From: Vitellaria paradoxa
Taxonomy: Eukaryota > Streptophyta > Magnoliopsida > Ericales > Sapotaceae
Length of the DNA: 64,000 bases
Assembly: GCA_019916065.1 (NCBI GenBank)
Contig: CM034236.1
Span: 13,841,167-13,905,166 of the forward strand
Direction: 5' to 3'
Shown piece by piece: positions 57,621-64,000 of the stretch. The number at the start of each line of letters is the position of its first letter. Position 1 is the stretch's first letter. The notes under the pieces are model-generated. The model had not been told where the DNA came from and searched no databases. It was given only the letters and a program-made list of their open reading frames with translations. Both the position numbers and the translations under genes were made by a program.

Positions 57621-60600
57621 TCATGGTGTCTTCTTTACCAAATCTCTAACAAATAAATATTTGATCTCTATATGCTTAGACCAACTTGAAGATTTATTGT
57701 TCTTAGACAAAAAAATGGCCGCACTATTATCATAAAAAAGCTTTAGTGGTCTAGCTATATAATCAATCACCTTAATTTCTAAGATGAAATTTTGCAACCA
57801 AATAGCATGAGTTGCAGCGCCAAAACAGGCTGTATACTCAGCCCGCATAGTCGAAGATTTTGTAAGAGTTTGCTTGACACTCTTCCAAGAAATAGCTCTA
57901 CTAGCTAGCAAAAATATGTATCCTAAAGTAGACTTCATATCATCCACACATTTAGCAAAATCTGAATCTGAATAACTAATAACTTTGAGATCATCAACTC
58001 TTTTATAAATAAGCATATAGTCTTTGGTTCTCTGCAAATATCTTATAACTTTCTTTGCAGCTACCCAATGATCCATTCCAGGATTCGAGAGATATCTCTC
58101 AAGAACACTTACAACAAAAGTTATATCCAGTCGGGTACATACTTGTGCATACATGAGACTGCCGACAGTACTGGCATAGGGTATGTTTTGCATAAGTTTT
58201 ACTTTAAGATCATTCTTGGGACTTTGACTTTTGCTGAATTTATCTCCCTTCACAACTAGAGTTTCACTAGGTCAACAATTTTGCATATTAAACTTCTCAA
58301 GCACACGATTGATGTATCCCTTTTGAGAAAGCCCCATCATACCACGAGTTCTATCACGAATGATCTTAATCCCCAAAACAAAAGAGGCTTCTCCAAGATC
58401 TTTCATATTAAAAATGTTAGACAACAGTGACTTAGTATCTCTCAAAAGACCCAAATCAATACTAGTAAGAAGAATGTCAACAACATAAAGAATAAGAAAG
58501 ATAAAATTTCTCCCACTAACTTTGAGATATATGCATTAATCAACCTTATTTTCAACAAAGCTGAAAGAAGTGACTATTTCATCAAATTTTAAGTATGATT
58601 GGTGTGAAGCTTACTTCAAACCATAAATAGACTTTTTTAGCTTACAATGTGTGTTTCTTACCTTCTACCTCGAAACCTTCTGGTTACTTCATATAAATCA
58701 ACTTATCTAGATCACCATTCAAGAAGGCAATCTTGACATCCATTTGGTGGAGCTCCAAATCAAAATGAGCCACCAAAGCCATGATAATCCTAAATGAGTC
58801 ATTTGAAGAAATAGGTGAAAAGTCTCATTATAATAGACTCATTCCCTTTGAGTGAAACCCTTAGCAACTAGTCTAGCCTTGAATCTCTCAATTTGCCCTT
58901 TAGAGTCTTTAGTTTTAAACACCCATTTACAACCAATAGGCTTGCAGTCCATAGGGGGATCAACGAGCTCCCACACTTCATTATGTGCCATAGATTGTAT
59001 TTCATCTGACATAGCATCCAATCACATACTGATTGAGGGCTCGAAATAGTACTAGCAAAATTCACTAGATCAATTACAGGACCTACATCACAATCACTCT
59101 CGCCAAGATAAATAATGTACTCATCAGAAATGACAGATCTTCTCTGTCTCCTAGATCTCCTAGCAGAAGCTTTTGGAATAGGCTCAACAGGATCAGGGGT
59201 AGGTATAATGTCAGGCTCAAGTTACTGATGATCATCTTTATCAACAGATACAAGCACAACACCTTGCTGAATAGTAGGCAGAGGAATAGAAATTAACTCA
59301 GTTTCCCTATCCTCAACAATTGGTTGTGATATCACCATATAAACCCTACCAAGCTCCAAGAGCTTAGTTGGCTGAGACTCAACAATCCCGGCACTTGGTG
59401 CGGGATAGTAGAATCTATATCCTTTAGAATGATTTGGGTATCTAATAAAGTAACAACGCGTGGTTCTAGGGTTAAATTTTCTCTCAAATGGGTTATAAAT
59501 CCTCACTTCTACTAAACAACCCTAAACACGAAAATGATTAAAGCTAGGTTTTCTACCAGCATATAATTGAAAAGGTGTTTTAGGAATAGATTTATTAGGG
59601 ACTTTATTAAGGATGTAAAAGGCACACTTAATGGCTTCACCCCAAAGGTACATGGGCAAGTTGGACCTATTCATCATACTCCTCATCATATCTTTAAAGG
59701 TGCGATTACGCCTTTCAGCCACACCATCCTATTCAAGATTACCAGTTATGGTATATTGGGCAATAGTCATATATTCTTGCAAGTACTTGGCAAACGGTCC
59801 CATATGCTGTCTAGTGACATCATGTCTACCATAATACTCACCACCATAGTCAGACCTCACAATTTTAATGACTTTTGACAATTATTTTTCAACTTCATTT
59901 TTAAAAATTTTAAAATTTTCAAGAGCATCTGATTTCTCTTTTATAAGAAAAATATAGCCAAAACGAGAGAAATCATCAGTGAAAGTGAGAAAAAATTTAT
60001 TGCCACAAAAGGTAGTAGTGTAAGGTTCACTTATGTTAGTGTATATAATTTCAAGTAGGCCACTACAACGGGTTGCACTATTTTTCTTAGCCTTGGTTAG
60101 CTTTCTATGAATACAGTCGACATAGGTGTTTAAGTCCCCAGAATCAAGTGGCATTAAAATATCTTCATTAATAAGCTTTTGAATTCTTTCTTTAGAAATA
60201 TGACCCAATCTTTTGTGCCATAAGAAAGAAGATTTAGCTTTAATTTTAGGTCTCTTAGACACACTATCATCAACATGAAAAGAGGCATACTCAAAATTAT
60301 GGACTAGATTCAACTTATATAAACCGTTATTCAAAACATCACACCCAACAATTTGAGAAATATGAAATAAATCAACCATACCATTATAAAATTGAAAATA
60401 GTAACTAATTTTGTCCAAAGTAGAGATAGAAATTAAATTTCATCTAAAAGACGGTACTTAAAAAGTATCTTCCAAAATAAGTTTAAAACCAGACTCTAAA
60501 TTTAAAATAATATCTCCTATAAACTCAACTCTAACTCTTCATCAATCCCCACTTTAAGCTAGGCTTCATTCTCATTAGCCTTTTTTTGTTTTTGAATTCC

Positions 60601-60700
60601 TGGAAAGATATAGCAACATGAATAGTTGCACCACGGTCAAACTACCAAGAATTTGATGGGACATCAATTAAATTGGATTCAAAGTAAACTAAAGCAAGTG
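57621..60700 (-). pseudogene. pol: Copia 3 pol (broken, catalytic sites changed)
   Basis: Protease is reduced to FDRGATIHV (60638-60627 for DRGA), with Arg where Thr or Ser is required, next to a stop. GAG-pre-integrase: FLWHKRLGHISKERIQ (about 60230). Integrase: LTFTDDFSRFGYIF (about 59980), then ERRNRTFKDMMRSMMNRSNL (about 59715). RT: CKWVFKTKDSKGQIERFKAR (about 58900), then YVVD at 58487-58473 where YVDD is expected. RNase H: SSTMRAEYTACFGAATHAIW (about 57820) and WSKHIEIKYLFVRD (about 57640). Frames shift near 59100 and in the gag region, and stops are common. Confidence 0.88.
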
Positions 60701-61560
60701 AGTTACCTCATTTCTTTTTCTTTTCTCTAACCAAGCTTGAAATTTAGTGTAATCCCTCCCAATGTGGCCTTTCCTTCTACAGAAAAAACACTTGACCTCT
60801 TTTTTTATGACAACATTAGGACCCAACTTTTTGAGGCTGACCATTATCTTTACCCTACTTATTATTGTCCTAACCCTTATGAGGAGTATTGCCCTTAGTT
60901 TTCCTACGATTCCCAGAATTTCCCTTTCTTTGACTAGGTTTGGATTGAGAAACAAACATGGTAGTAATAGTCTTCTCTTTTCTAAGTTTCTCTTCCTCTA
61001 AGACACATTTGGCAATAAGGACATTCACACTCCAAGATTGATCTTGAATACTATAGGCAGTTTTTATCTGGCTAAAATCTGGTGGCAGAGAATTAAGGGC
61101 ATGGTGAACAATAAACTCATAAGAGATTGTGACATCAAAGTTTTTAAGTTTGGATCGGATGAAGACAAATTTGAGGATATACTCTTGTACCCCACTCACA
61201 TTGTCATATTTCAAGGTGGTAAGTTCATTCATTAGGGTCCCAGTCTCACCCTTACTGGATACTGTATATCTCTGTCCCATAGCATCAAAAAGTACCTTGG
61301 CATTATTGGTCTCAGGCAGACCACTCAAAAGATGCTCTGAGATAGATCTCTTACTCTCTAAAAGACTTAGGCGATTAGATCTCTCTCATTTTTTTTAGAT
61401 ACTGTACTAGTGGTTGTAAGTGTGGCAGGCTCAGGTTCTCTCAAGGCCATATTTATGTCAACAATCCTTAAGACAAACTCAATTTCTTCCTTCCATTTCT
61501 TATAATTTGAGCCATTAAGCAAGACAACAGTGGTATTATTATTGTTGACTGCAAAAGTAA
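60701..61560 (-). pseudogene. gag: Copia 3 gag (broken)
   Basis: It starts near 61560 with VVLLNGSNYKKWKEEIEFVL. The central UBN2-type Gag part is in 61328-60960 (LMNELTTLKYDNVSGVQEYI, HHALNSLPPDFSQIKTAY). The zinc knuckle near 60780 reads CFFCRRKGHIGRDY: the last Cys of CX2CX4HX4C is replaced by Tyr. Confidence 0.85.
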
Positions 61561-63037
61561 CTGAAAAAATAATAAAATAAAATAATAATTAGGAATGAGA
61601 GGCAAAAATTTGCTTTAAACTTAATCAAGCATAAACCATAAGGGATGGCTTGGTGCATCATTGCCGTCTCCTCTTTGGGCAAAGAGTGCAACATGCTATG
61701 AGGTCCCTTCAGCAAACCACCAATGAGAATATCCAGATTTGAAAAGTTAATCCCTTTTGGGCAGAAAGACCCTTCTGACCCAAATATTCTTTAATTAGTC
61801 ACTGAATTTAACCTTATCATTAGTACATACAATAACCCCCTTTGGATAGGTTATTATATGTAATAATACAATGGCTCGTCATGTATAAATATGCAAGAAA
61901 TATCAAGAATCAGCGAGCGTAACCTGTTGGGCAGTAACATTAGTATTAACCTTATATTTCTTGCCATGACAAAATCATACATAAATTACCCATTATTGTA
62001 ATTATTATTTTATACCTTTTTTTTTAAATGTGCCTTAAAAAAATACATAAATAAGCACTTTCAAGGCCACTATGTAGCCAAAAAAAATTCAATATTATGC
62101 AATTAAAACCAGTAAGAGCAGATATTACCATTAAAACCAAAATATCAAAATTAGGTAACCAGTAAAATTTCACCAAAAAAATAAAAATACTTCATGGTTT
62201 TTAAGATATTGCAAATGATATAAAATAAGGACAAAATGTGTAGAATATATATATATATATTTTTAAATAAAAATAAAGATCCTCGGGTTACTAAAATTTC
62301 GGTGCTCAGGACCCATGGCCAATTTTTTTTTAATGGCGCTCAAGGAATCAATGGGGGCAAAAAACCTTTTGCAATGCTAATGCCATAAAACAAGAAACTA
62401 ATTAAGTAAAAAGATATCATATATACATACATATTATGTATATATAATTATCAGTTGTCTCCAGAGGACTTGGAAAGAATTTTGTAAAGCATATATATAT
62501 ATATATATAAAGTGAACACGTGTTTCCGTTTAGGCTATTGGAGATCTTAAACAAGTCACTCTAATTGCTAAAAGACTTATACATATATATATATATATAT
62601 TAAAGAAAGTAAAAGCCCCGGTATTATCCACTTTGAAAAGTGATGTAATTCACAGGTTCCTTTTGCCTCACGGATTCCAACCCCAAAAAAGGATTTGTCG
62701 GATTGGGATTTATCTGCAGGTTTGATGCAATCAATCTGTATAAGCAATTGAATTGACATGGTAGAGCACAATTGCATAGATTTCAAACCAAAAATTTACG
62801 AAATTAAAACCTTGAAGATTCCTTTAAATTAAATCGTGGCGGATTTACTACAAAACTTAAATTTTGATGTTTAAAAAAAATTTATTTCGAGAGGAACAAA
62901 AGCCCAAATTGTTAGATTTCAAAAACAACAGATGAATAATTTGCATCCATCAACACAAGATCCGGTTCAGAAGTTCGAAATCAAAGTATTTTTTCTATAA
63001 AAAATATAAAATAAAATTCCAAATTTACATACAATTG
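61561..63037 (-). other. Copia 3 long leader
   Basis: About 1.45 kb between primer site and gag, AT-rich, with (TA)n runs at 62490-62509 and 62583-62600. No frame with a recognised motif. It is unusually long for a copia leader. Confidence 0.6.
62490..62509. repeat. (AT)10 microsatellite
   Basis: An uninterrupted AT run in the copia 3 leader. Confidence 0.95.
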
Positions 63038-63049
63038 GCTCTTATACCA
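63038..63049 (-). other. Copia 3 primer binding site (tRNA-iMet)
   Basis: On the minus strand TGGTATAAGAGC, one base different from TGGTATCAGAGC, lies two bases inside the 5' LTR edge. Confidence 0.85.
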
Positions 63050-63051
63050 AT

Positions 63052-63509
63052 TGTTGGAAATAAATTTATACAATTGTATGCAAAATTTGGAATATAAATT
63101 ACATAAAAATAAAATATGCAAAAGCGTGCTAGATTGTGATTGTTCCATCTTCAACTCTGAAAGATCAAAATATTAGGACTCGGTCTTTCTCTCTATCACA
63201 ATCAATATAATGGCTATCAATGGGAACAAGCTACCTATATATTGTGAAGAGATGGGGCCTAACAAATATATAGAGGGTGAACCCCAGTCTCACTGGGCCC
63301 TCCCATAAAAGGTTTGCCGTGGGCTTAACAACTGGCCCACACTAACCATTTATCCTTATTATCCCTATTAGGTGCACATAGGCCCAACAATATAAATCAC
63401 AACAAAATGGATCTTATCATGTACATTTTAATCTTTAACTTGGTTCTAACCCGTTTTTGGCAAAATAAAAATTAATTAATGTATGCTCAATATATGGAAA
63501 ATTCTGATA
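63052..63509 (-). repeat. Copia 3, 5' LTR
   Basis: Partner of 56434-56893. Its outer end in element sense reads TATCAGAATTTT where the other copy has TGTTAGAATTTT. Confidence 0.9.
63264..63272 (-). promoter_or_regulatory. TATA-like box of copia 3 5' LTR
   Basis: TATATATTT on the minus strand, at the position where the other LTR has TATAAATT. Confidence 0.35.
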
Positions 63510-63749
63510 CATAACACTACAATTTTCCATCACATCATCGACAGACAAATGTAACCTAGGACTTCCACTGAACCTATTGCTATTAAGTGTCCGATCTCCA
63601 ATATCCCTAGCCTCCGAAACAGTCTCATCTTCAAGGTCATCATCTTCAAGAGGGGGGCAGCATTTGAGAAACTCAAAGAATGCCTTCTTAAAGAAGAACT
63701 CAAAGAATGCCTTCTCAAATGTGACGATGGCATTGTACAAAGATAGAGT
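63510..63749 (-). pseudogene. FEX: FEX N-terminal exon, first half
   Basis: After a possible acceptor GATGGTAG (63757-63750) the block gives 80 codons without a stop: TLSLYNAIVTFEKAFFEF, then an acidic stretch CCPPLEDDDLEDETVSEARD, IGDRTLNSNRFSGSPRLHLS and VDDVMENCSVM, ending at the target duplication. The VSEA-DIGDR and NRFS words are what I recall from the N-terminal extension of plant FEX proteins. A 27-base tandem duplication (AAGGCATTCTTTGAGTTCTT type) makes KAFFEF occur twice. It joins 56428 in frame once copia 3 and one CATAA are removed. The acceptor is unverified. Confidence 0.62.
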
Positions 63750-64000
63750 CTACCATCGTGAATTTAACTTTGTATTCTACAGGGCCCGCTAGGACAGGAT
63801 TGATAACTTTGGCCAGAGGCCAAATCAAGGCATAGTTAAATCCTATCAGTGGACACTTTGCTGGTTCAAGAGTGCGTTGTAAAACAGTGGGGCCCATCCA
63901 AAGTAATTTTGCGTATATTAGATCAACGTCGAGCACTTTTATATCACGGTCGATGAAATACCACGTGTTTCATGTCAAAGTGTTCGGCAAGAAGCCACAT
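63750..64000. other. Upstream flank or intron of FEX at window end
   Basis: Open frames occur on the minus strand but carry no motif I can place. The true start of the gene may lie beyond the window. Confidence 0.4.

Larger units (their letters stand above)
56434..63509 (-). mobile_element. Ty1/copia LTR retrotransposon 3 (inside a FEX exon)
   Basis: A minus-strand copia element of 7.1 kb with target duplication CATAA (56429-56433 and 63510-63514). LTRs of about 460 bases (56434-56893 and 63052-63509) differ at roughly one base in ten. Order in element sense: 5' LTR, primer site, a long leader (about 1.45 kb), gag, protease, integrase, RT, RNase H, about 720 bases of 3' non-coding sequence, polypurine tract, 3' LTR. 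Coding damage is extensive and includes catalytic residues. Confidence 0.93.
31551..63749 (-). pseudogene. FEX: Fluoride exporter (CrcB/FEX family) pseudogene split by three LTR retrotransposons
   Basis: FEX/CrcB proteins are membrane fluoride channels. Eukaryotic ones fuse two CrcB domains in one chain, and in plants they export fluoride across the plasma membrane. Five exon blocks on the minus strand follow the protein from N- to C-terminus: 63749-63510 joined to 56428-56279; 39134-39036; 38146-37955; 37833-37424; 31768-31551. Domain 1 shows GYLGSLTTFSGW and domain 2 GLMGCLSTVSTF, the two copies of the family's signature. Intron phases agree between blocks (0, 0, 1, 0). An exon expected before 39134, with the first membrane helix, was not found. 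The gene is dead: seven in-frame stops, two single-base losses and a lost donor. Three complete retrotransposons (31913-37402, 41709-56085, 56434-63509) account for most of the 32 kb. The CrcB assignment is firm for the four C-terminal blocks and probable for the N-terminal one. Confidence 0.82.

Noticed and set aside
62577..62786. 69-residue minus-strand frame in the copia 3 leader
   Set aside because: Its tail is a translated TA run and it has no motif.

Overview
The window is nuclear DNA of a flowering plant, probably a eudicot. It is AT-rich and gene-poor, holds Ty1/copia and Ty3/gypsy LTR retrotransposons of plant type (tRNA-iMet and tRNA-Asp primer sites), several MITE-like elements, and fragments of plant genes with plant-style introns. 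I see no intact host gene. Species cannot be read from the sequence.

Layout. Bases 1-21,500 are non-coding. They hold diverged repeats at 4.5-6.1 kb, a foldback element with an 11-base target duplication at 4.3 kb, a 1.8 kb inverted-repeat element at 7.7-9.5 kb filled by a 147-base tandem array, a small insertion with a 14-base target duplication at 14.6-14.95 kb, a GC-rich frameshifted gene copy at 16.1-16.5 kb (minus strand), a decayed Ty3/gypsy RNase H and integrase fragment at 17.7-19.1 kb (minus strand), and a PIF/Harbinger-like MITE at 19.9 kb. A gypsy LTR-like stretch follows at 21.5-23.0 kb, then copia element 1 (23.1-27.8 kb, plus strand). Bases 27.8-31.5 kb hold MITEs only.

The main result is in 31.5-63.75 kb. 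Five separated blocks on the minus strand read, in order and in compatible intron phase, as one gene: a eukaryotic CrcB/FEX fluoride exporter with two fused CrcB domains. The gene is dead (seven in-frame stops, two frameshifts, one lost splice donor). It has been stretched over about 32 kb by three full-length LTR retrotransposons, each with its own 5-base target duplication: copia 2 in the last intron (31,913-37,402, GACTT), an Athila-like gypsy element in an upstream intron (41,709-56,085, GTAGC), and copia 3 inside an N-terminal exon (56,434-63,509, CATAA). Removing copia 3 and one CATAA copy rejoins that exon in frame. The two copia elements have LTR pairs differing at roughly one base in ten and are old. 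The gypsy LTR pair shows only about ten differences in 1.53 kb, so it arrived long after the others.

The gypsy element carries gag, protease, a long open RT/RNase H/integrase frame, and a separate downstream ORF of the Athila type. It also carries a recurring pattern of paired ATTCGAAT palindromes 20-21 bases apart in its LTRs and its non-coding spacer. I know of no description of this pattern and flag it for follow-up.
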